Positions 10,170-18,553 of a stretch of 64,000 nt of DNA are shown piece by piece (the stretch's first letter is position 1; the number at the start of each line of letters is the position of its first letter). Source of the DNA: Nocardia ninae NBRC 108245 (GTDB lineage: Bacteria; Actinomycetota; Actinomycetes; Mycobacteriales; Mycobacteriaceae); the NCBI RefSeq assembly GCF_007990755.1, contig NZ_BJXA01000002.1, forward strand, positions 186,001 through 250,000, read 5' to 3'. The translations under genes were made by a program, and so were the position numbers. Under the pieces are notes generated by a model that saw only the letters and a list, made by a program, of their open reading frames with translations, was not told the DNA's origin and made no database searches.

Positions 10170-11129
10170 TTGCCGCGCGATCTGACACAACGCGAAATCC
10201 TGACCGACCTCGAACCGATGGCCGAGGACTGTGTGCACCGGCACCTGTCGATGACCAAGGACTGGCAGCCGCACGACTACGTGCCGTGGGACGAAGGCCG
10301 CAATTTCGCGGAGTTGGGCGGGATCGATTGGGAGGCCGGGCAATCGCGGCTCAGCGAGGTCGCCAAGGCCGCGATGGTGACGAACCTGCTCACCGAGGAC
10401 AACCTGCCCTCCTATCACCGCGAGATCGCCGAGAACTTCTCCCGCGACGGCGCCTGGGGCACCTGGGTCGGCCGCTGGACCGCGGAGGAGATGCGGCACA
10501 GCACAGTGATCCGGGACTACCTGGTGGTGACCCGCGGCGTCGACCCGGTCGCGCTCGAGCAGGCCCGGATGATCCACATGACCAGCGGTTTCGCCTCCGG
10601 CGCCACCGCGGCCGACGTCGCCAGCGGCGCGGGCTTCCTGCATTCCGTTGCCTACGTGAGCTTTCAGGAGCTGGCCACCCGCGTCACCCACCGCAACACC
10701 AGCCGGGTCTGCCAAGACCCGGTCGCCGACCGGATGTTGCAGCGCATCGCCGCCGACGAGAACCTGCACATGATCTTCTACCGCACCATCTGCGGCGCGG
10801 CCCTCGACCTGGTCCCGGACCAGGCGATCGAGGCCATCGACGCGATCGTCCGGAACTTCCAGATGCCCGGCGCGGGCATGCCGAACTTCCGGCGCAATGG
10901 CGTGCTGATGGCCAAGCACGGCGTCTACGACCTGCGCCAGCACCTCGAGGACGTGCTCTCGCCGGTGCTCCGGCAATGGAACATCTTCGGCCGCAGCGAC
11001 TTCACCGCCCGCGGCGAGCAGATCCGCGAGCGCCTCGCCACCTACCTCGACGACCTGGCGACGGTGAAAATCCCGAAATTCGAAGAGCAGCGCGACCGTT
11101 CGCTCGCCCGCGAGCGCGCGCGAGCCTGA
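10170..11129 (+). CDS. Acyl-ACP desaturase, DesA type (di-iron)
   Basis: 319 residues closely following mycobacterial DesA1/DesA2: LSMTKDWQPHDYVPWDEGRNF, then EDNLPSYHREIAENF. Di-iron ligands appear in the EExxH-type motif of RWTAEEMRHSTVIRDYL and the second DENLHMIFYR motif. It should introduce a double bond into acyl chains bound to acyl carrier protein, feeding mycolic or membrane fatty acid synthesis. The start is a TTG behind GGGTAGGGA, and no better upstream codon is visible. It is divergent from the Acg-like gene, with two DosR-like boxes between them. This suggests oxygen-responsive expression, which makes sense for an O2-dependent enzyme. Confidence 0.9.
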   Translation: MPRDLTQREILTDLEPMAEDCVHRHLSMTKDWQPHDYVPWDEGRNFAELGGIDWEAGQSRLSEVAKAAMVTNLLTEDNLPSYHREIAENFSRDGAWGTWVGRWTAEEMRHSTVIRDYLVVTRGVDPVALEQARMIHMTSGFASGATAADVASGAGFLHSVAYVSFQELATRVTHRNTSRVCQDPVADRMLQRIAADENLHMIFYRTICGAALDLVPDQAIEAIDAIVRNFQMPGAGMPNFRRNGVLMAKHGVYDLRQHLEDVLSPVLRQWNIFGRSDFTARGEQIRERLATYLDDLATVKIPKFEEQRDRSLARERARA

Positions 11130-11237
11130 GTCGGCGGAACGGCCAGCCGGTCGGCGGTAATCGGCAGGCTGTCGGCAGTGCATTCCGGACCTTTGGGGGA
11201 GGTGGTGGGGTCGAGGTCGTGCGTAGCGTAAATCGGC

Positions 11238-12983
11238 GTGGATATGGCCTTTTCGAGAAAGCGCGTTCGTAGGATTTGGCTGCTCGCGGGCGTTTCCGCG
11301 TTGGTTCTGGGTGGGTGCGCGGTGTCGGCGGCGGACAGTTTTGTCGCGGATATTCGGGCCGACAGTAATCGGGACGGCGTTGTCGACGGCAACGATGTCG
11401 GCGGTCGGATCGAGAAGGGCAAGTGGACAGCGGAGTACGGCGCTGTGCTGTTGCCGAATATCGGGGACGTGGCGCGGCGGTGCCCGTCGAGTAGCAGCCA
11501 AGTTTCCGACGATGAGCTCGCGGGCTGTCATGATGCGGCCGATGATGTGGCGCGTGCACCTGATTATCTGGCGCCGATGGTGACCATGCCTTTCGGGCGG
11601 GCCGCCGAGGGGGCGACCGGGCGGGTGGCGGCGGTGGGGATCGGGGCCGAGAAGATCCGGATATTCGTGAAACGCGCCGACGCGTGGGTAATGCTGGGGC
11701 CGGGCGCGGCGCTGACCGAATCCGAACTCCGGCATGGCGCGACTCTCGGGATCGATTCGCGGGATGTCGTGCGTGATCGGACGGTGTGGGATGGGTCTGT
11801 GACCGTTCGTTTTACGGTCCAGCGCGGTAATCGGACGGTCACCGATGAGGTCGCCCTTCGCGTGGCGCCGGTTGTCCTTCATCATCACAACCAGAGCGTG
11901 GAGACACTGCTGGTGTCCGAGAGCGGTGACGACGAAAGCCATGCCCGGTTCGTAGGCGAATTGGCTTCGGCGGCGCGCGCCAGTGGGTTGAACGCGCCGC
12001 TGGTCCGGCTGAATACCACCGACACCTGGGGCCAGGACTTCCTGGAGTTCGGCTATGTGTCGATGCCCGGCCGGGGCGGCAAGAGTATTTCGATGCGCAT
12101 CGCGATCCGTTCCCCGCAACCCGAACGGGAAGGCGGCCGTGCGGTCTTCGACCTCAGGGGTCCGGGTGTGGGAGCGATTCAACTCGGCGGAGTCGGTAGC
12201 GACCACGTGGACGGGTTCGGAAATGTCGAGACGATACCGCCGCACACGCACGCGGGACGCGAGTTTCCGGCAGGTCGGGTAATCATCGGCACCGGAAACG
12301 TGGACAACCCGGCCGCGACAAGTGTGGAATTGCAAAAGTTCTTCAACGCCCAGCAGATTCAGCCGCCGGTGATACTGGACGCCTCATGGCTGATCGTCGG
12401 GCACGTCGACGAATTCGTTCAGTTCTTGCCGACGGCTTCCGGTCGCGGGTGGCGGCCCGCGGTCACCGATCCCCGGCGCGGTCTTCAGGTCCTGCGTGAT
12501 CAGCAACGAGCCGGGCACGGCAGCGCGCCGGCGTTCTCCCGCCCTGGCGTCTCCGATCGGACCATCGACGACATCCTGGCGGACCAGAAATTCGTCGCCG
12601 ACAACGAACGCGCGGCGCAGAAGATCGAAGCGAACGTCGCGCGGCTGCACCAGGAGTCCGGGCTGAAACCCGAGGAGTTCGTGCGCATTCCAGGTCTTTA
12701 CAAAGGCGGCGACATACCAGAAGCACCGGACGCGCTGACGAGCTTCTACCCGGGCGCGGTCAATGGCGTGCTGATGAACGCGACGAACTACATCTCGGCG
12801 CGGCAGTGGGGCCCGATCGTCGACGGACGGGACGTGTTCGAAGCCGCGGTGACCGAGGCGTACCGGTCGGCCGGAGTTTCGGTGCACTACATCGACGAGT
12901 GGGAGGCGCTGCACCTGGGTGGCGGCGAGATCCACTGCGGGACGAACGTCATGCGGCAGCTCGGTAGTCCGTCGACTAGGTGA
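11238..12983 (+). CDS. Secreted/lipoprotein protein-arginine deiminase (PAD_C family)
   Basis: 581 residues. An N-terminal Arg/Lys-rich stretch and hydrophobic segment end in a lipobox-like LGGC near residue 27, so the protein is probably a lipoprotein or exported. An acidic DSNRDGVVDGND loop near residue 43 looks like a calcium site. The C-terminal half is a guanidino-modifying propeller of the eukaryotic-type PAD family. All four catalytic residues are recognisable: Asp267 in WGQDFLEFGY, His389 and Asp391 in GHVDEFVQFLP, and Cys567 in GGGEIHCGTNV. It should hydrolyse peptidyl-arginine to citrulline, calcium-dependently, outside the cell. Start GTG 11238 or ATG 11244; neither has a strong ribosome site. 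No partner gene is adjacent. Confidence 0.87.
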   Translation: MDMAFSRKRVRRIWLLAGVSALVLGGCAVSAADSFVADIRADSNRDGVVDGNDVGGRIEKGKWTAEYGAVLLPNIGDVARRCPSSSSQVSDDELAGCHDAADDVARAPDYLAPMVTMPFGRAAEGATGRVAAVGIGAEKIRIFVKRADAWVMLGPGAALTESELRHGATLGIDSRDVVRDRTVWDGSVTVRFTVQRGNRTVTDEVALRVAPVVLHHHNQSVETLLVSESGDDESHARFVGELASAARASGLNAPLVRLNTTDTWGQDFLEFGYVSMPGRGGKSISMRIAIRSPQPEREGGRAVFDLRGPGVGAIQLGGVGSDHVDGFGNVETIPPHTHAGREFPAGRVIIGTGNVDNPAATSVELQKFFNAQQIQPPVILDASWLIVGHVDEFVQFLPTASGRGWRPAVTDPRRGLQVLRDQQRAGHGSAPAFSRPGVSDRTIDDILADQKFVADNERAAQKIEANVARLHQESGLKPEEFVRIPGLYKGGDIPEAPDALTSFYPGAVNGVLMNATNYISARQWGPIVDGRDVFEAAVTEAYRSAGVSVHYIDEWEALHLGGGEIHCGTNVMRQLGSPSTR

Positions 12984-13346
12984 AAACTACCGACGCGAAC
13001 AGTGCGCTGCCCCCGTGACGATGAGTGCATGGCAAGACGACAGTACGTACCCATCCCGACCGGCCACCCGTCATGAGCCCGCAGGCCCCAGCCGATCGGC
13101 CGGAAAGAACAGCTTGTCGGGGGATACGCCCGATTACACACTGCCACTTAGCATTAGAGCCCGGCGATCAGCCGCACGGACTGCCCTCCGTTGTCGCTGT
13201 CGGGTGGCACGGCCGATCACCGCAGAGGTCCGCCGGTCTCGGTTATCGCTCGCCAGGCACCAATCCCTCGAACCTGGCCCGAGACCGGCGGACCGATTCC
13301 CGCCCCGCCACCGCACCGCGCATGCCGCACCACCCCTGGAGACGTA
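12984..13346. other. Intergenic stretch without a convincing gene
   Basis: 363 bases between the deiminase and a small membrane protein gene. A 108-codon open frame from ATG 13021 ends in a TAA overlapping the next ATG. Its translation is Arg-rich and repetitive, without a ribosome site or typical codon use, so I do not call it. No terminator or clear promoter was seen. Confidence 0.5.
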
Positions 13347-13862
13347 ATGCTCACCGCAGACCGGGAACTCGTGCCGTTCCGTACCTCGGCGATACTGCCG
13401 ATCGTGTTCTTCCTCCCGCCGCTCGTCAGCTTCGCGGTCGCGCCGGGAGCCGTCTGGGCCGAGTATCCGGGCATCCTGTTCCATCTCGCGATTCTCGTGC
13501 TCATCGCGCGGATGGACGCCCCGGAATGGGCCAGGGCAGCGGGTTACGGCTGGATCGTCATCGATGTGGTCACCGGTGTTCTGGTGATCAACGAGGTACC
13601 CGAGGACATCACGTGGCCGATCCGGCTGGGCGGGCACGTTCTCGCCGGCGTGTGGATGATCGCGGCGTCGCTGCTCGCCGAATCGAAGGCGGTGCGGATT
13701 GCCGGGGTGATCGTCGGCAGCTGGCTCGCGCTGTACAGCTTCGGCAGCCACTACCTGCCCCGGCCGTTCCTGTATCCCGCCAGCATCCTCACGGTCGTCT
13801 GGCTGGGGCTACTTGCCGCGTATTACCGGCCCGTTCGACGGGCCGAACCTACCGCTCGGTGA
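13347..13862 (+). CDS. Small integral membrane protein, unknown function
   Basis: 171 residues from ATG 13347. It has about five hydrophobic segments (roughly residues 12-32, 40-58, 65-85, 95-115 and 120-165) with short charged loops. I do not recognise a named family; comparable four-to-five-helix proteins occur in actinobacteria as uncharacterised membrane proteins. A longer in-frame start at 13191 has a non-conserved, Pro/Arg-rich leader and is rejected. Its last 14 bases overlap the end of the convergent TetR gene. Confidence 0.7.
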   Translation: MLTADRELVPFRTSAILPIVFFLPPLVSFAVAPGAVWAEYPGILFHLAILVLIARMDAPEWARAAGYGWIVIDVVTGVLVINEVPEDITWPIRLGGHVLAGVWMIAASLLAESKAVRIAGVIVGSWLALYSFGSHYLPRPFLYPASILTVVWLGLLAAYYRPVRRAEPTAR

Positions 13863-14490
13863 AGTGCGCCAGCGTGTTGACGACTCGCTCCGCGATATCG
13901 GCCGGCCACGGAAAAGAGGGTGCGGCGGCCTGCTGGTGGGCGAGCCCGTGCAGGCCGAGCCAGAGCGCGACGGCGTCCGCGGTGGGGTCGTCGCTGGTGG
14001 CGTCGCCAGCGCTGACACAGTCCGCGAGGCCATCGGCGAGCAGTTGCATGCTCGTCTGACCGAGGGTGGCCACGTCGGCCGCGGTCACCGAGGACTCGTC
14101 CAGATCGGGCACCCACAGTCCGCCGAACATGGTGCGGTAGCGCCCCGGACGGTCACGCGCGAAATCCAGATAGCCGTAACAGACGGCCAGCAATCGCTCG
14201 CGCGGCGTCTTGCCCGCCGCATCCCTGGCGGTGCGCAATCGCTCGTCCAGCTCGGCGAAGGCGTTCTGCACCACGGCCAGCATGATGGCCGGCTGGTCGG
14301 GGAAGTGGCGGTAGATCGAAGGGGCCGCGATCCCGGCGCGGCGCGCGACCGATCGCAAGGTGATTGCGCTTTCCTCGCCGGTTTCGTCGAGCAGTGCGAC
14401 CGCGGCCGTCACGATCTCGTCGCGCAATCGAGCGCCCTCGCCGCGGGGGTTGCGTGTGCGGACAGGGGTCGCGACCTCGTTCTTTCCCAT
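13849..14490 (-). CDS. TetR-family transcriptional regulator
   Basis: 213 residues. The N-terminal HTH shows ITLRSVARRAGIAAPSIYRHFPDQPAIMLAV, the classic TetR helix-turn-helix with its YRHF end. The C-terminal ligand domain has the YLDFARDRPGRYRTMFGG element typical of the WHG-type subgroup. It is divergent from a zinc-free medium-chain reductase across 96 bases that contain two copies of a 27-base repeat. It most likely represses that reductase and the membrane protein behind it, and itself. Confidence 0.9.
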   Translation of the reverse strand: MGKNEVATPVRTRNPRGEGARLRDEIVTAAVALLDETGEESAITLRSVARRAGIAAPSIYRHFPDQPAIMLAVVQNAFAELDERLRTARDAAGKTPRERLLAVCYGYLDFARDRPGRYRTMFGGLWVPDLDESSVTAADVATLGQTSMQLLADGLADCVSAGDATSDDPTADAVALWLGLHGLAHQQAAAPSFPWPADIAERVVNTLAHFTER

Positions 14491-14498
14491 GCCGTCAG

Positions 14499-14570
14499 CT
14501 TACATCACAAAACTTACAGCTGTTATCTCTTGCGCAATGTCGACTTACAGCCGTAGCCTTACATCTGTTA
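14499..14570. promoter_or_regulatory. Duplicated operator between tetR and reductase genes
   Basis: Two 27-base units at 14499-14525 and 14544-14570 agree at 20 positions. Each begins with CTTACA, repeats CTTACA 14 bases later, and ends in CTGTTA. The two copies are offset by 45 bases. TTACAGCTGTTA (14514-14525) is itself near-palindromic. The arrangement fits two repressor dimers covering the divergent promoters. Confidence 0.65.
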
Positions 14571-14586
14571 GCTCAACCGATCCGGA

Positions 14587-15654
14587 ATGGACCATCTCAT
14601 GGAAAACAGCACCGTCACCACCACCGTCACCGTGGTCGTCCTGCCGGGCAAGGTCGAGCCCGACGGCTTGCAGGTCACCCGTCGCGGCCTCGCCGCACCC
14701 GGCGCCGGTCAGGTCGTGCTCGGCATGGAGGCGACGGGCGTCTCGTTCGCCGAGCAGCAGATGCGCCGCGGCAAGTACTTCGACCAGCCGCCGTTCCCCT
14801 TCGTGCCCGGCTACGACGTGGTCGGCACCGTCACCGCGACCGGCCCCGGCGTGGACGCGGCGCTGATCGGACGCCGGTTCGCCGCGGTCACCAAGGTCGG
14901 TGCCTGGGCCAGCGCCCTGCTCGTCGATGCCGCGGATCTGGTGGCGGTGCCGGACGGCGTGACCCCGGCCGCCGCCGAGACCGTGGTGGTCAACGGCCTC
15001 ACGGCGTGGCAGCTGCTGCACCGTTCGGCCGAGGTGCGTTCCGGCGCAACGATTGTTGTGCTAGGCGCCAACGGTGGTGTCGGCTCCACGCTCGTGCAAC
15101 TGGCCCGCCATGCCGGGATCACGGTGATCGGCACGGCTGCGCCACGGCATCACCCGGCCCTGCTCGAGCAGGGCGTGCGTCCGGTCGACTACCGCGACCC
15201 CGAAATGTACCGCCGGATAAGGGAACTCGCGCCCGACGGCGTCGACGCGGTGTTCGACCACGTCGGCGGTGCGGGGGTGGTCGAGTCGTGGCGGCTGCTG
15301 CGCCGCGGCGGAACGCTGGTCTCCTACGGCACCGCGTCGACGAAAGACGTGGACGGCAATTCGCAGCTGCCGGTGCTGAAGCTGTTCCCGCGGTTGCTGA
15401 TGTGGAACCTGCTGCCCAACGGTAAGAGCGCGCGCTTCTACAACCTGTGGGCGGGCCAGCGCCGCCGCGACGCCTTCCGTAGCCGGCTGCGCGAAGACCT
15501 CACCCAGGTGCTGCGGCTGCTCGCCGACGGCGTGCTGACCCCGCAGATCGCCGCGGAATTCCCACTCTCCGAAGCAAGTTCGGCCTTGGCGCTGGCGGAG
15601 TCACGCACCGTCGCGGGCAAGGTCGTCATCGTGCCGGATACCCGCCACTCCTGA
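14587..15654 (+). CDS. Medium-chain dehydrogenase/reductase, quinone-oxidoreductase like
   Basis: 355 residues. The N-terminal GroES-like domain includes GVSFAEQQMRRGKYFDQPPFPFVPGYDVVG, and the Rossmann domain has VLGANGGVGSTLVQLARHAG. The zinc-ligand cysteines and histidine of alcohol dehydrogenases are absent, pointing to the zinc-independent NADPH:quinone/enoyl reductase branch. The substrate is unknown. ATG 14587 is used, and ATG 14599 is an alternative. The divergent TetR regulator and duplicated operator indicate inducible expression, perhaps by an electrophile or xenobiotic. The following membrane protein gene, 54 bases downstream, probably belongs to the same unit. Confidence 0.87.
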   Translation: MDHLMENSTVTTTVTVVVLPGKVEPDGLQVTRRGLAAPGAGQVVLGMEATGVSFAEQQMRRGKYFDQPPFPFVPGYDVVGTVTATGPGVDAALIGRRFAAVTKVGAWASALLVDAADLVAVPDGVTPAAAETVVVNGLTAWQLLHRSAEVRSGATIVVLGANGGVGSTLVQLARHAGITVIGTAAPRHHPALLEQGVRPVDYRDPEMYRRIRELAPDGVDAVFDHVGGAGVVESWRLLRRGGTLVSYGTASTKDVDGNSQLPVLKLFPRLLMWNLLPNGKSARFYNLWAGQRRRDAFRSRLREDLTQVLRLLADGVLTPQIAAEFPLSEASSALALAESRTVAGKVVIVPDTRHS

Positions 15655-15708
15655 ATCCCACCTCTCCACTTCGTGCGTACCCGCACCGACACCTCGAAGG
15701 CTTCAGCC

Positions 15709-16308
15709 ATGACCACCTATGTCGCCACCTCGATCCCCGCCATCCCCGCCGTCACCCGCAGCGGTGACGTCGACAACCGAGCCACCTACATCAGCTTCGG
15801 ACTCGCCTACGTCCTGGGCCACGGTGCCGCCGCGCTCTCCCGCGGCGACAGCCCGCTGGTCGCCCTGCCCGGGTGGTTGCCGATGACGCTGCTGGGTCTC
15901 GGTTTCCTGATCGGCACCGTGTGCGCCACCCGCGCCGCCCTGCACGCCCAGCGCGGCGCCGACAAGGCCGAGGTGCTCGGCGGAAAACTCCTCGGCCTGT
16001 CCTGGGGTGTGGGTTTCGGGGCGCTGATCCTGGCCATCACCGGCCTCTCGTCCACACTGGCCGTGCCCGAACTGCAAACCTTCCTCTGGCCCGCCGGCTC
16101 CGGGCTTGTCGTCGGCCTGCTCTACCTGGGCGAAGGCGCCGCGCGCCGCAACGTGCTGCACTACGGTCTCGGCGGTTGGCTCGCGCTGAGCTCCACCGCC
16201 GCACTGTTTTTCAGCGTCCCCGGCTTCTTCGGGATCCTCGCGGTCGCCGGTGGCGGCGGCTACGCGGTGGCCACCGTCCTCGAGTTCCGCCGCCGCGGCC
16301 TCCGCTGA
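15709..16308 (+). CDS. Integral membrane protein, unknown function
   Basis: 199 residues from ATG 15709 with five or six hydrophobic segments (about residues 27-45, 55-77, 95-113, 125-142 and 150-190) and no recognisable catalytic motif. The alternative GTG at 15673 would add twelve polar residues. It follows the TetR-controlled reductase with a short gap, so co-transcription is likely. A 9-bp hairpin closes the unit. Function unknown. Confidence 0.72.
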   Translation: MTTYVATSIPAIPAVTRSGDVDNRATYISFGLAYVLGHGAAALSRGDSPLVALPGWLPMTLLGLGFLIGTVCATRAALHAQRGADKAEVLGGKLLGLSWGVGFGALILAITGLSSTLAVPELQTFLWPAGSGLVVGLLYLGEGAARRNVLHYGLGGWLALSSTAALFFSVPGFFGILAVAGGGGYAVATVLEFRRRGLR

Positions 16309-16320
16309 CCGCCACACGCC

Positions 16321-16345
16321 AACCCCCGGCACCTGTCCGGGGGTT
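16321..16345. terminator. Hairpin terminator between convergent units
   Basis: AACCCCCGG (16321-16329) pairs perfectly with CCGGGGGTT (16337-16345) around a seven-base loop. It lies 12 bases after a plus-strand stop and 19 bases before the minus-strand reductase stop at 16365. It marks the left border of the 16.4-37.5 kb cluster. Confidence 0.8.
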
Positions 16346-16364
16346 GAGCCATGTAGTCAGCCGA

Positions 16365-17285
16365 TCAGGCGGGAGCCGACCCCTCGCTCAGCCGAGCCAA
16401 GTCGGCGACCAGCCGCTCGGTCAGCGGCATCGCCACCGAGTGCTGCTCGGCGATGCGCAACAGCGCCCCACCGATCGCATCGAGCTCGAGCGGCCGTCCG
16501 GCCTCGGCATCGCGTTGCATCGACGACTTGGCTTCCGGCGGAAAGGCGTCGTAGAACCGCAGGGCCGCATCGACATCGGCGGGCACGCCGGCCGCGCGAC
16601 TGAGTGCGGCAATCTCCGCGACCAGGTCGACCAGCTCCGCGCGATGCACGGTCCGCATCTCGCCGACGGGACACTTGTGATGCGTGGTCATCAGGGCGAA
16701 CGGCGCGAGGAAGAACAGCTTTCCCCACAGCATGGCGGCTTCGTCGTCGCGTGTCGTCGCGCGCACACCAGCGCCGTCGAGCACCGCGACCAGCTCGTCG
16801 AGCCGCTCGGATGACGTGGTCGCACTCGCCAGATCGATCTCGACGAACGGGCTGCCGTGCTCGACGATCCCCTGCGCGACCCGCGTCGACGCCACCCGAA
16901 TCACGCCGGGCACCACCAATTCCGGGCGATACCGCCCGCGCAGCGCCGCCGGATGCTCGATCCCGTTGAGCAGCGGCACCACCAGGCCGTCGCCGAGCGC
17001 GGCGGGGGACACCCGGTCGAGGGCCGCGCCGAGGACGTTCTGTTTGACCGTCACCAGGCACACGTCGACCGGCTCACGTAACTCGGTGTCCGCCTCGGCC
17101 TGCACGGTGAAATCACCGAACATCCCACTGCGCACCTGCATTCCGTGCTCCCGTACGGCACGCACGGTCGCCTCGCCGCCGAGGAACGTCACCTGATGCC
17201 CGGCCCGGGCCAGCAACGCACCCACCAGCCCGCCGACTCCGCCCGGGCCCAGTACTGCCACACGCCACGGTCGCCCTGTATTCAT
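16365..17285 (-). CDS. Ketopantoate-reductase-like (ApbA/PanE) NADP oxidoreductase
   Basis: 306 residues. The N-terminal Rossmann motif VLGPGGVGGLVGALLARAG is followed by a C-terminal helical domain with the catalytic Lys in LWGKLFFLAPF and the KSSMQRDAEAGRPLELD substrate loop of ApbA/PanE reductases. Family members reduce 2-ketopantoate to pantoate or related 2-oxo acids with NADPH. Its start overlaps the stop of the upstream glutamate-synthase-like gene by four bases (ATGA), so the three minus-strand genes here form one coupled operon. A specialised reduction in the cluster pathway is more likely than housekeeping pantothenate synthesis, but this is inference. Confidence 0.85.
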   Translation of the reverse strand: MNTGRPWRVAVLGPGGVGGLVGALLARAGHQVTFLGGEATVRAVREHGMQVRSGMFGDFTVQAEADTELREPVDVCLVTVKQNVLGAALDRVSPAALGDGLVVPLLNGIEHPAALRGRYRPELVVPGVIRVASTRVAQGIVEHGSPFVEIDLASATTSSERLDELVAVLDGAGVRATTRDDEAAMLWGKLFFLAPFALMTTHHKCPVGEMRTVHRAELVDLVAEIAALSRAAGVPADVDAALRFYDAFPPEAKSSMQRDAEAGRPLELDAIGGALLRIAEQHSVAMPLTERLVADLARLSEGSAPA

Positions 17286-18553
17286 CGCGTCCTTTCATTG
17301 GTAGCGGGGAACCAGATGTCCTCGGCGGCCAGATCCGCGATCCGGTACTTGCCGAGCGCGCTGATCAGGAGTCGCAGCTCCAGCTCGAACGCGACCAACA
17401 GGTTCGTCAGTCCATGATCGGCATTCTCGTCGGCGGCCACCAGCGCCGCCCGGCCGAGTCCGACGGCGGAGGCGCCGAGGGCCAGGCACTTCACGACTCT
17501 GGTTCCCTCCCAGCACCTTCCGGACACCAGCAGGCTGTTGCCGTGCCGGTCGCGGTCGGCGACCCTGCGTAAGCATTCGGCCAAGGGCAGGCCGACGTGC
17601 TCGAGGAATCCGTGCGGCGCCCAGCCGGTGCCCGCCTCCGCGCCGTCGACGGTCACCGCATCGGCGCCCGCCGCCCAGGCGACCTCGGCCGCGTCGCCCA
17701 CATCCCGGGCCGGCGGCAGTTTCACCCAGATACGACAGCGCGGATAGTTGTTGCGCATCAACCGAATCTGCTGGCGCAGGATCTCCGGGGTGAAGGTGCC
17801 GGGGGTGGCTGAGCGCAGCATCGGTGCCGCCGCGCCGTCGTAGATATCGAGAATGTCGTACTGCGCCGACAAGTGTGCGGCCCGATCCGGCGGGAGCAGG
17901 GTCATGCCGCCGAGACCAGGTTTGGCCCCTTGGCCCACCTTCAATTCGAAGGCCAGGCGACCACTGGTCAGCAGCTGCTCGCTCGCCGGATCGCTGTACA
18001 CCAGATTCCACACCTCGGCGTCGGCGTCCTCGGTACTCTGCTGGACGATCACCCCGCCGGTGTCCTCGGCGGCCATCTTGGTGTATTCGGTGAGCCGACG
18101 CAGCAGCGAGCTCTGTTCCTCGTCCGCGACCCGCCCGTAGCCGGACACCGGCACGATGTTCTCGCCGATCACCATCGGCACGCCCGCGGCACCGGCTTGC
18201 CCGGCCACCGCGACACCGAGATCGCCGTCGGCCACGGCGGTGGACCCGAACGCCGAAACATACACCGGCAGAGTCGATCGCAGACCGCCGATGGTGGTGG
18301 TCAGATCGACGTCACCGGCCAGCGGCTCCCGGCCCAGATCGAACATCATCTCCGCGCGCAGCGGCACGAACACGGGCGGGACCAGCCGCGCGTGGTCGAT
18401 CGCGTCCATGGAGTCCGGTGCGGCTGCCGGTTGCCCCTGCCCGAACAGGGTCGAGCCGTACTGCGCGTTGTCGGGGAACACCGAACCCGCCGCCGTCCGC
18501 GCTCGCGCCCGCACCTCGCGCTCGGGGAATCCGGGAGCCGACAACACACTCAT
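17282..18553 (-). CDS. FMN-binding glutamate-synthase-family protein (stand-alone GltB core)
   Basis: 423 residues from ATG 18553. It corresponds to the FMN-binding synthase domain of glutamate synthase: ELKVGQGAKPGLGGM, IWVKLPPARDVGDAAEVAWAAG, VDGAEAGTGWAPHGFLEHVGLP and the glycine-rich ALGASAVGLGRAALVA barrel end are all visible. There is no glutaminase domain and no GXGXG domain, so it resembles MgsC-type or archaeal single-domain forms. These use external ammonia or glutamine-derived nitrogen to aminate 2-oxo acids. It is coupled by ATGA overlaps on both sides, to the AsnRS-like gene upstream and the PanE-like gene downstream. A reductive amination or imine reduction step in the cluster is plausible. 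Confidence 0.82.
   Translation of the reverse strand: MSVLSAPGFPEREVRARARTAAGSVFPDNAQYGSTLFGQGQPAAAPDSMDAIDHARLVPPVFVPLRAEMMFDLGREPLAGDVDLTTTIGGLRSTLPVYVSAFGSTAVADGDLGVAVAGQAGAAGVPMVIGENIVPVSGYGRVADEEQSSLLRRLTEYTKMAAEDTGGVIVQQSTEDADAEVWNLVYSDPASEQLLTSGRLAFELKVGQGAKPGLGGMTLLPPDRAAHLSAQYDILDIYDGAAAPMLRSATPGTFTPEILRQQIRLMRNNYPRCRIWVKLPPARDVGDAAEVAWAAGADAVTVDGAEAGTGWAPHGFLEHVGLPLAECLRRVADRDRHGNSLLVSGRCWEGTRVVKCLALGASAVGLGRAALVAADENADHGLTNLLVAFELELRLLISALGKYRIADLAAEDIWFPATNERTR

Noticed and set aside
9921-12335. An 804-codon minus-strand frame
   Set aside because: It is antisense to the desaturase and the deiminase, both of which have clear catalytic motifs.
13021-13347. A 108-codon frame whose TAA overlaps the ATG of the membrane protein gene
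   Set aside because: No ribosome site; the Arg/Pro/Ser-rich translation looks like an off-frame reading of GC-rich DNA.
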